Origin: Lojkania enalia
Taxonomy: Eukaryota > Ascomycota > Dothideomycetes > Pleosporales
Length of the DNA: 64,000 nt
NCBI GenBank assembly: GCA_010094045.1
Contig: ML986578.1
Span: 930,001-994,000, forward strand
Direction of reading: 5' to 3'
Shown here: positions 43,437 to 55,709 of the stretch, piece after piece
Position numbering within the stretch: the first letter of the stretch is position 1
Layout of the letters: the number at the start of each line of letters is the position of its first letter
Notes under the pieces: generated by a model
Told to the model about the DNA's origin: nothing
The model's input: the letters and a program-made list of their open reading frames with translations, nothing else
The model's database searches: none
Made by a program: the position numbers and the translations under genes

Positions 43437-46400
43437 CTAACCTTCCCTCCTTGACCTAAAAGCACCCGGTCGGTACTTTCCATCACTCGGAGCTTGCGAC
43501 GGGGGCAGAGACTCCCTAGGCTCACTCTCCCGACCACGAGGGCCATCTTGCATACCCCGGCGAGCAGGCGGAACATATCCCCCACCCGAAGCTGGCGACT
43601 GTGTCCTAGCTTTGTCACCGAGGTCGCGGAAGCCGCCACGTGCAGATGGAGGCTCGTAACGGCCACCGCCAGTGGCAGGGGATTCGTTGCGACCATCCCG
43701 ACCACGCCCGCTACTTTCTCGCTCTCGCCATCCTGACGCAGAAGGAGCGGGGCTCCCATCCGCTGCACGGTTACGGAGGGCGGGAGGAACATATCCAGAC
43801 CGCTTGGGAGCCTCAGCTTCTGATGCAGCAGTAGAAGTGGCAGTAGCAGCGGCAGGAGGAGAAGAAGAAGAAGAAGAAGAAGCTTGACCAGCGAGTCTCG
43901 CGGCTTCGCGCTCACGCCAGGATGGTTTGGCGCCAGCGAGATTGAGCCGTGGTGGCCCACCAGCGGATGGAGCTTCGGAAGATTGATCACGGGATACGGG
44001 ACGTTCGGGAGCTATGGGGCCAGGCTTCTTTCCTGCAGCACGCCTGGCCTCTGCCTCCTCTTCTCTCTGGCGTTGCCGGGCTGCAATTTCGTCGAGTTTC
44101 CTGCTGTTGTGTTAAAAATTGTAAATTTAGTTTATAAAACGACATCTCGTACCTCCTCTCTTCGTCTCTCTTTGCTTTCTCTTCTACAAACTTCGCGCGC
44201 CGCTCTTCTTCTGCCCTGGCCTTTGCCTCGGCTTCCGCCCTTTGCCTCTCCTCTTCTTCCCTCTGTCGACGGTCCTGCTCCTCGCGCTCCCTTCTTTCAC
44301 GTGCTATCTTCTCCTTAATCTCTTTGATACGTGCTGCTTTCTTGTTCTCTAGTTCTTTTTGAGCTTGCCTGCTGCGCTTCTCAAATTCAGCCTTACGCTG
44401 CCGCTTAACATCTGCGACAAATTGCTGGTAGTTGGGCACAAGCCGGGACAGACGATGCTTCAAGGCAACATCCTCTTTGTGCTTCTGCTCAGCCTCCTTT
44501 AGGGTCTCCGACTTGGCCTTCTCATACGCTTCTTGATCCTCTTTCATTTGGCGCTCGTAATCCTCCTTGAGGTGCTTAATTTCCTCCTTACGGTAAGCTC
44601 GCTCCAAATGGTCAATCCTCTTGCCAGTGATTCTAAGCTGTTCGCCGAGTTGATTCTTTTCCTTCTCGAGGGCAGCCAGCTTCATAGCTCGAATGCGGCC
44701 AGAATCCAGCTCAGTAATGTCTTCTGGGATCTCGATATCGACTTTGGTGCCCTGCTTGAGTTCTTTGAGCTGCCTCTCGATTTCTTCGCGTTGCACGCGC
44801 TGTTGTTCCGCTTGGATACGCTGTTGAGTACGCATGCGCTGTTCTTCGGCAAGTCGCCGTGCCTCTTCTTCTCGAGCCTGCTGAGCACGAATCAATTTCT
44901 TCGTTTGCTCCTCGCTCTCCTTTGCCTGAATGGCTTTTAGAGCAGCTTCTTTCTTTTGCTGGATTACGTCACGACGAGCGAGGGTTTCGAGGTGCTCCTT
45001 TTCAGCACCCTCCTTCGTTCGAAGTAATGCAGCCTCCTTTGCCGTTTGCCGCTCTTCATTGAATGAAGGGTCTACATACTGGCAGGTAACGAATAGAGAC
45101 TTGGCCAAGCGGGTGAGCTGTGATCGCACAATCTCAGCTGGGGTACTTTGTAGCCGTTGAACGGAACGAGTCTCGCTTTCAGCTGAGCTAGCACCAGAGC
45201 TAGGATGCATGGCCTTGGCAGAAGAGAAGACATCCGAATCAAAAGTGAGAACACCGGTTGCATGGTCAACCCGGATAGCTAAGTCACCTTTTTTGCAGCC
45301 GTTCATAATGAACTTCTCGATGGTTCCACTGCTAACCTGGAAAGGATCTGGGAACTGGGCAAGGTTCAGGACAAATTTGATGTCTACCGAGTCGTACACT
45401 TGGGACAACTGCTGGAAGAGGCGAGTCAGGATGACTTGTTGTAGGGGGCCAACATATTTCTTCATTTCCTCGTCAGCCCCGATCTTAGTCAAGATGGGAG
45501 AGATCTTCTTGCAAATGGAGAGCGGATGGAAGTCGACCTCAAGGATGTTGTACAAATCACGTATCTCAGAACGCGCTCGGCGAAGTAAGCCTTTGCTGAG
45601 AGCATCCTTGAAAAGAATGGCACGTGTAGGCGCCTGGGTCATGCCAAGTAGGTTTGTAAGACGGGAGTTCTTGTTCTTCCTCGCTTCATCTACATCCACC
45701 AGAGCACCACGGGAACGCGAAGTGCTGATCACGGGGATTGAAAGAGCAGACAGGAGGACAAAAGAGGCAGCCTTGGTCATATCAGCCTCAGTAACGGCCG
45801 GATTATCCTTCTTCGGGCTCTGTCCAGAGGCAACTGCCGCCGCGGATTGGCGCAAAAGATTATAGTAACGACTCCAGGCTGCAGCGTGAAACAAGTAGTT
45901 CTCGCTAACAAGGAAGATACGAGTGAGCTTCTCGAAGTAATTGGCCATCATGATATTCTTTGCCGGGCGCTTGCTCAGACTAAGAAGGGTGTGGATATCT
46001 TCGACACTCCTGAAAGCTTCTTGCCACAATTCAAGCTCTACCGCAACGTTCAACTGCTGGAAACGGGTATCAAGGTGTCGCTGTAAGGTGTCTGGATCAG
46101 AGAGATTAATGGCGTGCATCTGGGACGAGAACTTGGCCGCATTCTGAAGATGGTTGCGTAGGAGCTCACAAAGTCGTCGGAACTCGGTCTTGCGGGCGTA
46201 CTTAGAGCAAAACTGGAAGGCTTGGTGGGCAGTCGACTGGTACATGATCTCAAGACGGGCGTTGTTCTTGAAAATGTCCAGAACTGTGCGATAGGTCTCC
46301 CACAGAAACTTTAGCCACGGAGTAACGATGGCTCGGTCGGTACGGTCGCGGGATTGTTCGCCGGAGACAGTGGAGAGAAGGATAGACTCGGGAGTCTCGG

Positions 46401-46908
46401 ATGCCTCAAGATCTTCAACATTATGGGTAGCCGTTGAGGTTTCAAGTCCTGCCTGAACTTCATCTGCCTTGGCCTGGGCCTCCGTCACTTTCTGCTCCGC
46501 GAGCTCAATGAACTTTTTGAAGACAAGCTAGAGCCCACTACGTCAGCTAAGTTTTCCCCAAAGAATATGTTTCCCTGCATACCTCAATAGTTCCAATATT
46601 TGTGTTCTGGGCGGTGTTCTTGTACTGGTAGAGTCCATCCTTGGCGAGTTTGCCTTTCCTCAAGTCGACGCAGAGCTCAACGAAGAGGATCATCACCGGC
46701 TCAAGCGAGGCGATGGGACTATTTCGTGTCCGCTTAGAGATGACATGTTCGTGGAGGAGCTGCAGGGCAGCCTGCGACTGTTGCACTCCGATGAGTTCTT
46801 GGGCTCGCTTGCTGGGGGGGAGTATTAGCAGATGGATGTGGATGACTATCTCGACCATAAGGGGACGCACAGTGTATTCTCAGGCTTGCTATGAGGTGGT
46901 GGTGCCAT
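43437..46908 (-). CDS. tif32: Translation initiation factor eIF3 subunit a
   Basis: Largest core subunit of eIF3, organising the 43S preinitiation complex. Exons 46908-46871, 46811-46583, 46527-44153 and 44100-43437 give 1101 residues. The short first exon ([13 protein letters not shown]) joins to [20 protein letters not shown]; exon 2 ends GTIE and joins to [18 protein letters not shown]. Introns: 46812-46870, 46528-46582 and 44101-44152. Residues 1-500 form the helical and PCI region ([20 protein letters not shown] is the winged helix part). Residues 550-880 are the spectrin-like charged coiled coil (repeated RER/EER blocks). The C-terminal part is Gly/Arg/Ser/Pro-rich, with YVPPA repeats and a run of eight serines encoded by TCT repeats. 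The end FRSRREG is typical of fungal orthologues. It is divergent from the G-gamma gene. Confidence 0.96.
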
Positions 46909-47681
46909 GCTGGGCAGACAGAGATCGCAGATTCAACTGTCTGTATTATGATGGGGGCTTGACAGCAGGCAGCGCGACGCAACGTGCGGTTGTTGGTGCG
47001 GAGGCTCGCTGTTAACGACGATGGTGATCGAAAATTGAGTGTGCCCGCGCTCCTATATGACTAAGCCGGTTTCGGTCACGGGGCCTCCAGGTCGCTGAGA
47101 CAGCAACAATGGGACGGTGAAGCACCGCAACCCAGACGCCATTCGCCCTGCTCTTGTCACAGCAGCGCATCGCATGAGCACGAATGTTTGTTTATTTATC
47201 ACCTCGGCCCAGTGACGCAACACGCTGGGTGCTGTGCTCGAGCTGGCGGTGAGGACAGCACTCATTTCTGCAGAAAAGGGCGCTAGGCTGCATCCGCAAG
47301 GAACTAAGCCCCCATCGTCGTCCCCCATTCCCGAACTCCTGGCTGCTTGCCAACCTCCCTCTCCCAGTGCAGCGACACCCATCCCGCGCAACTCTGCCCC
47401 CATCGCGACATCGCGACATCGCTGCCGTCGTTCAATCGCACGTTGCAGACTGCCCGCCGTTGCCGAATTGACAGCCTCAGGCACCCGCAAGGCTCGCCTG
47501 CCTCCGCTCCTTTACCCCCTCTCTTCTCCGCTCTCTGGCAGCCTTCGCAGCGGTTAAGGCACGTCGCACCATCCTGTGGGCAGACAACGCATCATCGCTC
47601 TTCGAAGCTAATCGCGTCCAGCCTTCGACTCTCTCCTTTGACAACTTTTCTCCTTACACTCACCGCGCTACTCGCCCCTAA
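46909..47681. promoter_or_regulatory. Divergent promoter between eIF3a and G-gamma
   Basis: 773 bases between opposite start codons. The right half is CT-rich up to the G-gamma ATG, as is usual for fungal leaders. Longer ORFs here overlap on both strands and show no family. Confidence 0.4.
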
Positions 47682-48094
47682 ATGCTCACCATGATGGCCG
47701 CACCATACGAGATCCGCGCCGGCGGCGATGGAAAGAGCAAGAAACAAAGCATGGCTGAGCTCAAACTACGTCGCCTCACCGAACTCAACCAGCGTTTACG
47801 AGAAGATTTAGATCGCCGCCGGATACCAGTGTCGGAGGCTGCGTTGGAGTATGCGCCCCCAGCGTAGATTTGTCATGCGCAATAGCGAGCCTGACTGACT
47901 TTGTCTTCGCAGTCTCATTGCATTCACGGATAAGGAACCCAAGGATTGGATGGTACCTTCGCGATGGGGAACAGTATGTACCCGCCACTACGTCTTCGCA
48001 CGCTGCGAACAAGGCTGACACCAGATCCCAGATCGACAAGCGCGACGATCCTTATGCGCCACAACAAAACAACGGCTGCTGCATCGTAATGTAG
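47682..48094 (+). CDS. Heterotrimeric G-protein gamma subunit
   Basis: Partner of G-beta in pheromone, nutrient and virulence signalling at the plasma membrane. Exons 47682-47848, 47913-47973 and 48032-48094 give 96 residues. Introns: 47849-47912 (GTATGC/CTGAC/GCAG) and 47974-48031 (GTATGT/CTGAC/CCCAG; an AG seven bases earlier would put the last exon out of frame). The conserved helix KQSMAELKLRRLTELNQRLR binds G-beta. It is followed by DLIAFTDKEPKDWMVPSRWG and DDPYAPQQNNGCCIVM. The C-terminal CIVM is a CaaX box; Met as last residue favours farnesylation, with the preceding Cys a palmitoylation candidate. Three in-frame ATGs lie within 13 bases, and those at 47691 and 47694 have the better context, so the first three or four residues are uncertain. 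Confidence 0.94.
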
Positions 48095-49349
48095 GCGATG
48101 AGTTGGTGTAGGCGGTCATGTCTAGCAACGGCGTTCATGCGGGGCCTTTCACGGCAAAGTCTCTTTCTTATACCTTTTGATGGCGGTGGATAATACCCAC
48201 GGTAGTCTTCCTGGGACCTCGAATTTGGACGGGCCATGTAACTTTCAGCAATATGTAAATTATGCAAAAGCGAGTCGACTGCCCTTGCAGCTCGATGAGG
48301 ATTCTATGCTCCTAGTCGACTATTCTACCTTGACAGGTGTTTCTAGGTTTTCAAATTACGAGATAAAAGCAGTTTTTCTAATTCACAAACGGCCCCCTGT
48401 TTTGCTTATGTTCGAGTTGGGAGTTGAGCTTCTTTGCTAATGCAGTATTCAATGCAATTTGGCCCAAAGTCGTTTTTTGCGCTATGTCGGGATTTTCGAC
48501 GGCTTATTCATAAATCGTATTGAGTAGGCTTGGAGCCGTTTGCGTTCATGCCCAAAAACGGAGCCATCCAAGCTAGTACGTTCGGGGTTTCGGAACACCC
48601 GTAACTTCCGAGGACCAATTTTCTGTAATATTCATTATGAAGATTAAAGTAAGCAGTATTGGGCAGCTCGTCTAGCCTAGCACTCATACTTGAAACGCAC
48701 AGCTGTAAGAGGTTTCAATGTTCCGGTTCTATTTCACTCTTAGCCGTTTCAGCTGCTCCTCACCTCCGTCGCCCCTATTTTGCCTTCTACCTCCTATTCA
48801 CAGTATGGATAGGGCAATCTATTATCACTAGAACTTATTTCCGGTACATAGGCAGCGTGCAGCCGTATATCGCTACTCCAAGCTCGGTATGAGATGACAA
48901 GCTATCATAGCAAAGACGTCACGAACAAGTCACATGCGATTTGAAGCAGTATACCTCACGGCTTTTTGCAGACCTCAGGATGTAAGGCCGGCGCATTTCC
49001 GTCATCAGAATCGCTTGTCAGCTTCAATTGCTCGAAAGTGGAATGCTACCAGTCAAAACCGAAGCAGGTACCAAGGATGGCCAGGAAAGAACCCTGTTGA
49101 GGTATATCGACTCCTGCCAAACACCACAAGGTAGTGTATAACACCTCATATGTTTTCTGCCTTGGAATAGTCACGTATCATTGCTTCTGCAAGCGTTACC
49201 GAACGAAAATTGTATTCACACTTGCTCTCGCGTAAAGCCAAAGCCCTAACACCTAATCCGAATTCCCCTTTCCTTATCAACTCTTAATAGATACCAGAGA
49301 TACGAATAGCACTATTCTCTTCAAACCACATAAGACAAAGAACGCTCGT
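48095..49349. other. Convergent 3' region
   Basis: 1.25 kb between the ends of the G-gamma and trypsin genes. Only small ORFs with no motif; no RNA gene was recognised. Confidence 0.5.
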
Positions 49350-50220
49350 TTACATGTTTGCCGTGATGAACGAGAGAAGAGTGGCGACCCTAGTGTACAC
49401 GCCCGCCCTGTTAGGCTGAGCGCAACCCTCACCCCACGAAACCAGACCGATCAAGACCTTGGACGTGTCGACAATGGGGCCACCGCTGTCCCCTTGGCAG
49501 GAATCTTTGCCTCCGGAAGTGTAACCAGCACAGAACATGTTGTTAGTAATCGCAGACGTGCCGTACTGAGAACGGCATGTTGAGCGCGAGATGACGGGGA
49601 CATCGACCTTTTGCAGGTTGGTGGGTAGAGATGAGCCTCCCTGGGATAGAGTGCCCCTAATTTACGGATTAGTCCAGTTCTCACGCTGCGGTATGTAGCA
49701 CGTACCAGCCAGCCACGGTGGTTATAGAGTTTGCAGCAGGGTCTGAGCCTGACGGTGGGAGGGTAGCATATCCAATTGTGCCGCTAGTCGGGATTGCAGT
49801 CGAAAGCTTGAAGATAGCAACGTCGCTGTCAAGCGTGCTGCTCGAGAAGCTAGGATGAACAACAATAGAGGAAACACCAACTAGGGTTCCCCCGGAAGTT
49901 CGGCTCTACATGATAGTCAGGCCCCGGCCGCTCATTCGTCAATTTGCATGAGAGTGACTTACAAGACTTCCTGCACGGACCCTGAGGGATGAAGGAGACT
50001 GGCCGACAGCGCAATGGGCTGCCGTGATGACCGTCCTGGAGTTCAACAATGAGCCTCCGCAAAAGTGGGCGCCATTACGCTGCAGGCTGACGATGAAGGG
50101 GAAGTCGCCCTGCTGAGCGGCTACTCCGCCAACGATCTGTGTTGTAACATCTTGGGGAAGGGCTGCTGCAGTAGAGAGTGCAGGAATGGCAAGTGCCAAC
50201 AAAAACGCTTTGAGGCCCAT
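49350..50220 (-). CDS. Secreted trypsin-like serine protease (S1A)
   Basis: Extracellular endopeptidase cutting after Lys/Arg. Exons 50220-49963, 49905-49706 and 49656-49350 give 254 residues. Introns: 49906-49962 (GTAAGT/CTGAC/GTAG) and 49657-49705 (GTACGT/ACTAAT/TTAG). The signal peptide is [20 protein letters not shown], followed by a short propeptide (LPQDVTTQ) and the mature start IVGG. The triad is complete: His69 in TAAHC, Asp114 in DSDVAIF and Ser210 in GDSGGP. Asp204, six residues before Ser210, sets trypsin specificity. Six cysteines match the three disulfides of fungal trypsins. Such single trypsins occur in many plant- and insect-associated ascomycetes and are often induced on protein or host tissue; regulation is not visible here. 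Confidence 0.95.
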
Positions 50221-51382
50221 TGTGATGCTCAACTTGACGAGACTCCGGGGGGTGAGGGCGGCAGAAAGAGCTGGAGAGAAAGGACTGAATGATTCTCTGG
50301 TGAGTCTGCTACTCCATACTCATAGAACAGTCCCGTCTTTATATGTTCTTCGTAAACTACAACCTTCCTATCCTGTCCCTTAAACTTCTAAGACCACCCA
50401 GTCGCCGCCGTCAATTGTCCTTCCGAATTAGGTCCATCCAAAAGTTTAGTAGAGACGGATTCAACTGCTTTTCCGATGTGGGGGCGTTATCTGCTCTCTC
50501 CAATTGCCTTGCTGCTGTGCAGTTGCTAGACAGGAAGCTGGAACAGCGGCTTATCGCTCTCCAGGACTATCCCCGCCGACTCTAGTATCCGAGTCCCTCG
50601 TTTTCGGTAACTTGTCTAGTGTTAGGGTGATTTCAAGTTTAATATCTAATTTACTATTGCATAGTGTACTTTGCCAGGTTCTGCTGCGTCTATAGAATCT
50701 CATTGCGTGCTGTGTGTAGAAAATAATCGACTGCGCAGGTACGTACCCTTTAGGCCATATTTCGAATGTCTTACGAGAAAGACAATATAAGACAGAGGAC
50801 TAAAATGCTCGCCTCTAGGGCTATGCTAGAGGATCCAAGTGTAACAGATACATAGGATCTACACCGTGACTTGCACGCGCTAGTACAGATGCGGTAGTTA
50901 TGTGAGTTGACCTGTCGCTTTAGGATCTTGGATTAATATCGAGCTCGTCGAATAAGCGAGGAGACGCAGGGCTAGGTCCTCTTACAGGTGTGGCATGATA
51001 TTAGGTGCCGCCGGGCCCATGACAGAAGGGGCAGTTCAGACGAAACGCCAAGTCGGGGCTTAGCCATTTACCTGGCGACAATCCATGGACGCTCCCGTGG
51101 GCATCACTGCCACCAAGGAGTCCAGGCAAGCTGTCGCTTGATTTTGAGACAGAAGAGCCCCATATAAGCGCACCTTCCTTCGATACGTAATGGTATAGGC
51201 AGGTGTTAAGATTGCTGCCTACGAAACTCATCACGTCACTGCCGGAGTCGCCCGCACGAGCAAAGCTTCCTTCCCAGAGTCACACATATCAAACGACAGC
51301 ACCCGGCGTCAACCACCTTGGCAGTCTACACTAGTCAAATAATTCCAGCCGTCTGAAATCAACACTATAACTCTCATAGCGA
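50221..51382. other. Intergenic, divergent secreted-protein genes
   Basis: Upstream region shared by the trypsin gene (minus) and the small secreted protein gene (plus). Only small ORFs; nothing recognised. Confidence 0.5.
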
Positions 51383-51961
51383 ATGCGAGCTGCATTTAAA
51401 GGTTGCCTCACTTTTGTGTGGGCAATTGGACTCATCTGGTTTCTGTCACCAATCTTTGCTCACACAACGAATATGCAGAGTCTCGACTCCTCATTCATAA
51501 TCGAGGTCGATGGTAAACCCATCGCCAAAGTCAGTGACAACAACGAAGACCGCATTCAAGCAAAGACCGGATCCGAAGCGGCGCTCTTTACGCTCAAAGA
51601 TGGCCGCCTCTACTCTGATGACTGGATTCTGGGACGAGCTATGATGGAGGACCGGAGCTTGCTTCCGAAGCCAGTCCTGTGGTTCAAGTCGAGCGCGGAC
51701 AGTCAGAAGCTGGTCCAGCCGGTTACTGCTCATCAGAATGGGGATTCGTATCAGATCAAGTTTGCTGGTGAGTGCATACTCAAAACAGTCTTTCGCGTCT
51801 CGATCTCCAGCTAACTGTATATCAGATGCGTGCTTGATAGCAGAGGATGGAAATGTCTTTGCGGATCTCCAAGGGGGTAAGCGATTGCCCGGCTGTTCTG
51901 GTCTGTCTCCGGCTAACTAGTTCAAGGTGAAGCATCAACAGTCACAGTGCAAATGAAGTAG
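51383..51961 (+). CDS. Small secreted protein, unknown function
   Basis: Exons 51383-51767, 51826-51876 and 51927-51961 give 156 residues. Introns: 51768-51825 (GTGAGT/CTAAC/TCAG) and 51877-51926 (GTAAGC/GCTAAC/CAAG). The N-terminus has a hydrophobic signal sequence at about residues 8-26 (CLTFVWAIGLIWFLSPIFA). The mature part of about 128 residues contains FIIEVDGKPIAKVSD, ALFTLKDGRLYSDDWILGRA and EDRSLL.KPVLWF, ending in a beta-like GGEASTVTVQMK. It has one cysteine after the signal region (DACLIAEDG), so no disulfide scaffold is likely. I recall similar uncharacterised secreted proteins in filamentous ascomycetes but no named domain. Phase and branch signals make the three-exon model strong. 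An effector role cannot be inferred from sequence alone. Confidence 0.82.
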
Positions 51962-53544
51962 TGGATAGGGACACATTAAGTTGTTTAAATACAACCTCGG
52001 AACGCTCATTTTAAACGACGTAGCAGCGCACAGCCTAGTGTATATCGTTCATTCGACGTTACCAGCTACCTAGCTACTAGGGCAGAATGGAGAGAAAAAT
52101 GCACTCGTTCAACAAGGGAAAATGCGGGGCAATCAGGCGAAAGGAGGAGATTGATAGGAAAGAACGGACGTGGAGGGCGAGATGTTAAATATCATGGACC
52201 GTATGGCCGTATGGTTGGATTTGTTGGCACGTAGATAAATTCAAAACCTAACAGAGGAGAAGCGACGTACAATACAGAACGGTTTCGTTTCAGGGCACGG
52301 GCTGCGGAGGAGCCTCGGCGGCTAACCCCCCTTGGCCGCCTGCGCGAACGCCTAACGGGCGATGGTTTGCTCGAAGAGGCAGGTCGGAGCATCTCGGCTT
52401 GGGATGGGCGTCGGCTGGCGAGAGGATGGCGCAACTGGCAACACGCTCGGATGGGGAAGGCTAGACGTCAGTCATATCTTAGTAAAAATTTGGCAATTCC
52501 AGAATCTACTATGCGGAATGTGTAGTCGCGCGTGAAGGATAGCTTGCACGACGGGGGGACAGTCCAGGAAGACAGGTCACAGGAAGCCGCCCACAGTAGT
52601 TACCATCTCGTTGGGATACGTGCTGGTCCACAGGTGACAGGTGCACCGGACCGGACACCACGCCAATCCTTCTCCCCAGCTCCCGACCAAGACGACAGAT
52701 GGCCCGTGTCCGAGGCAAGGGTCGACTGGGAAGACGTCTGCTCGGCTCGGCACTGCACTCCACGGCCTCGCGGTTCGCAGATGCGAACAGTCATGTTGCG
52801 CGGGCCGCCCGGTCAATCGATTGGCCCTCTGGGACGACTGGATGCCATTGCGCGGCGAAGGGTTGTGCCCGCGCTGCTACATATACGAACTGGATGTCGC
52901 TGCCCGGCGCGCAGACGTCTCCAACACGCGCCGAGCGTGCGTCGGGTGTCGTGCCGTGGCATGGGCGTGGCCGATCCGTCGGGGTCTGGTGCATTCCACT
53001 GCGAGCGTGAGAGCGCGAGTCAGAGCAGTTCATTGTATCTCAACGCCACCACGCCCCGGCCGCGAGAACAGTCGTCATGTGCGACGAGCGAAGATGGGTG
53101 GATGCATGGGCGGAAGGAGGAATTGTGTGGAGAATGAAGAGGCTTGCCGTACAGTCAGCCGCATCTGTCTCGGACGCGGGATCCTGATTCCTTGGGGGGT
53201 TTTGGCCGCTTCCTCTTATCTAAAATCGTGGGGTTGGGTTGCGCGCAGGGGCTCATCACTCACCTGCGCGCGCCGGGTGGCCTCCTGCGTTCCAGACCAG
53301 ACCGGCCCTGCGATGCGATGCGATGTCGCTAACCTGACAGTCCCCTTTGGTGTTGAGGCATCGGGAGGCATTCACTGCGACTTCGTCACGCTTGTCGCGG
53401 TCTGCACGTCCTCCTGCACGGCACCATAGACGCCGTCCCGGCATCAGCCCCACCACCGCACAGGGAAAGAAAACCACCATCTAGACCCCTCGATCCGATT
53501 CTTGCCTCCCTCTGGCCTCACGCCTCCTCCGCTCTCCGGCAACC
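51962..53544. other. Long upstream region of the bHLH gene
   Basis: GC-rich with many overlapping ORFs on both strands (the longest, about 260 codons, at 52641-53429) but no protein-like motif. The last 60 bases before the start are CT-rich. It may include a long leader with upstream ORFs. Confidence 0.45.
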
Positions 53545-55709
53545 ATGAACGACACGGGTGCCCCGTCGTGGTCGGGCGCGGAGCAGTTCGATCCCATGGG
53601 CGCTGCTACCGACCACGACTTCAGCAGCCTCCTCGACTTCGATAGCCTCGACCTCGATTTCCCCGTCGACTTCTCCAGCAACGCCCACCAGAGCCATGAC
53701 GCCAGCCGCCAGCTGTCCGAACTGGCCGAGTCACTCGACGTCCAACATTTGCAATCCCAGTACAGCCCCGCCGTGTCGCAGGAGCTTCGCAATGGCACGT
53801 CCGCCGCCGCCGCTATTCCCCAGCAACACGCCCAGCAGAGCGCGGTGGCCGGCAGCGCCATGTCCCAGGGCGGCAACAATTTCTTCGAATTCAACGTGAT
53901 CCCGTACGGACAGGGGAGCCAGCCGCCTTTCAGCGCGCCGCCTGAGCAGATATACCGTCCGCACGCAGGTGTGCCGCCCACCCCAAACAGCATCGAGATG
54001 CATGGGGACCCCGCCCGCTATCTGCAGCAGATGGATCCCCAGCAAGCATTGTTCGAACAGCGGCAGGGCCTGAGGAAGGAGGAGACGGTACGTCAGCTAA
54101 GCAGAAAGTGACACTATGTGCCCATCTCTAATTCATCCGTAGTCCTTCACCCCACTGGTGTCCCCAGCCGTTACCCCTCATGAAGCGCGATTCCGAGTAC
54201 CAGAATTCACCACAGTCCCCGGCGCCTACTTCAGTCCACTGACCTCCCCCGCCCTGAATGCGCAAAACCACCAGCAGGCACATGCGCACGCCAGCCAATA
54301 TACTACGTCTGGGAGTTCTGCGGGCACTTCGCCTGTCGACGTGGACATGGAAATGCTAGGAGAAGCAGCGATCGCTCAGCCATCACAGCAAGGCGGGCGG
54401 AGTCTTCGAAGCAATAAGAGAAACGCACCGCGATCGTCCAATGTCGCCAACCGAGTGCGACAGTCTCCTATTGTGAAACCTGGCCGACGGAAAGCCACAG
54501 TGTCTTCGCTGATACCACCTAAAGAGGTTAGCGAGCTGGTCGAAGAGGCACAAAGGTCACAATCAGCTCGCCCCTCCTCCAGCGGCTTAGCAATACCTCA
54601 TAGTCGCGATAGTTCTGAAGCTGATTCAATCTCTCCGGAGCCAATGCTGGAGATGGGACCGCCCCCGAAACCTCACTCTACCACAGCTTCCCCTGCTCTC
54701 CAAGCCCAGACGAAGTCAAGTCAAGGAGTTGCTCCTGCAACGCCGGCGTCATTAATGCGCCTGCAGCAGTCTCCTAATTTTAGTACTCCCTCTAATGCAC
54801 CTCCTGCACTGGATGATCTCGTTCTCCCGGAAGCATCATTAGCACGGCCTCTATCACGGCTAGACACAAATGTTCAGGAAGATGGCCAGACAACTCCGCA
54901 AATGTCCGCTCGAAAAACACCTAAGTTGGGACCTTTGAGCACTCCATCTGCTGCTGCAGCGTTATCAGGGAAAGCGAGCCCAATGCTCAGTGCTGTAGCG
55001 TCTCCGACAAGCCCAGGCTTTCCATTGGGGAAGAAAGGGGATGCAAAGTCCGCTCGGAATTCTAAGAAGAGAGCCAGTGTAAGCTCAACTCTTGTGAGTC
55101 CCGCCTTGAGACCAAAAATATCCCCAAGCATAAAACCACTCCTTCCAGAAGGTGGTAAGTTTTTGTTCTCTTCGACAACATTTCACAAAAACCATCTAAT
55201 TCTTGGTAGCCGTGTCCGATGATACACATGCTCTCTTACTTGCCTCAAGATCGAATTATCAGAACATTATCGATGGTACAACCGTTCCCGGTGTGGTATA
55301 TCCCACATCTCTGTCAACCAACTTGACCTCAAAACGAACCTCACATAAGATCGCCGAGCAAGGCCGAAGGAACCGTATTAACACCGCATTACAAGAGATG
55401 CAAGCCCTTCTTCCTTCACCCAACGGAGGAGCTAAAGATAGTAAAAGCCCCGAAGTTGGTTCGGCCGCACAGTCCAACAACTCCAAGGCCGCCAAAGTCG
55501 AAAGCGCCATCGAGTACATCAAACAGCTTCAGAAAGAGTGCTCTGACAAAGATCGCATCATCGACCAAAAGGATCAAGAAGTAGAGGCGTTGAGAAAGGA
55601 GGTGGCGGCTTTGAAAGGAGAGCAGGGTTCCAACCCTCCGGAGACGGCTTCGCAGATGAAGGTCGAATCCGAACCGACCTCCGCTTCCGAATCGGAAAAC
55701 GCGACGTGA
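53545..55709 (+). CDS. NUC-1/PHO4-type bHLH transcription factor
   Basis: Activator of phosphate-acquisition genes, normally restrained by a cyclin-CDK. Exons 53545-54087, 54143-55154 and 55210-55709 give 684 residues. Introns: 54088-54142 (GTACGT/TCTAAT/GTAG) and 55155-55209 (GTAAGT/GGTAG). The acidic N-terminus (DHDFSSLLDFDSLDLDF) looks like an activation domain; the middle is Ser/Pro-rich with many SP/TP sites suited to CDK control. The bHLH lies in the last exon: the basic region RTSHKIAEQGRRNRINTALQ carries the His/Glu/Arg contacts for CACGTG, and an extended loop of about 30 residues precedes helix 2 (KVESAIEYIKQLQ). A C-terminal heptad stretch (DRIIDQKDQEVEALRKEVAA) follows. The long loop is typical of NUC-1/PalcA rather than of other bHLH classes. 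Upstream regulation cannot be read from the promoter. Confidence 0.9.

Noticed and set aside
52500..53480. ORFs up to about 260 codons upstream of the bHLH gene
   Set aside because: Arg/Pro/Ala-biased translations in several overlapping frames reflect base composition; no recognisable domain. More likely promoter and leader.
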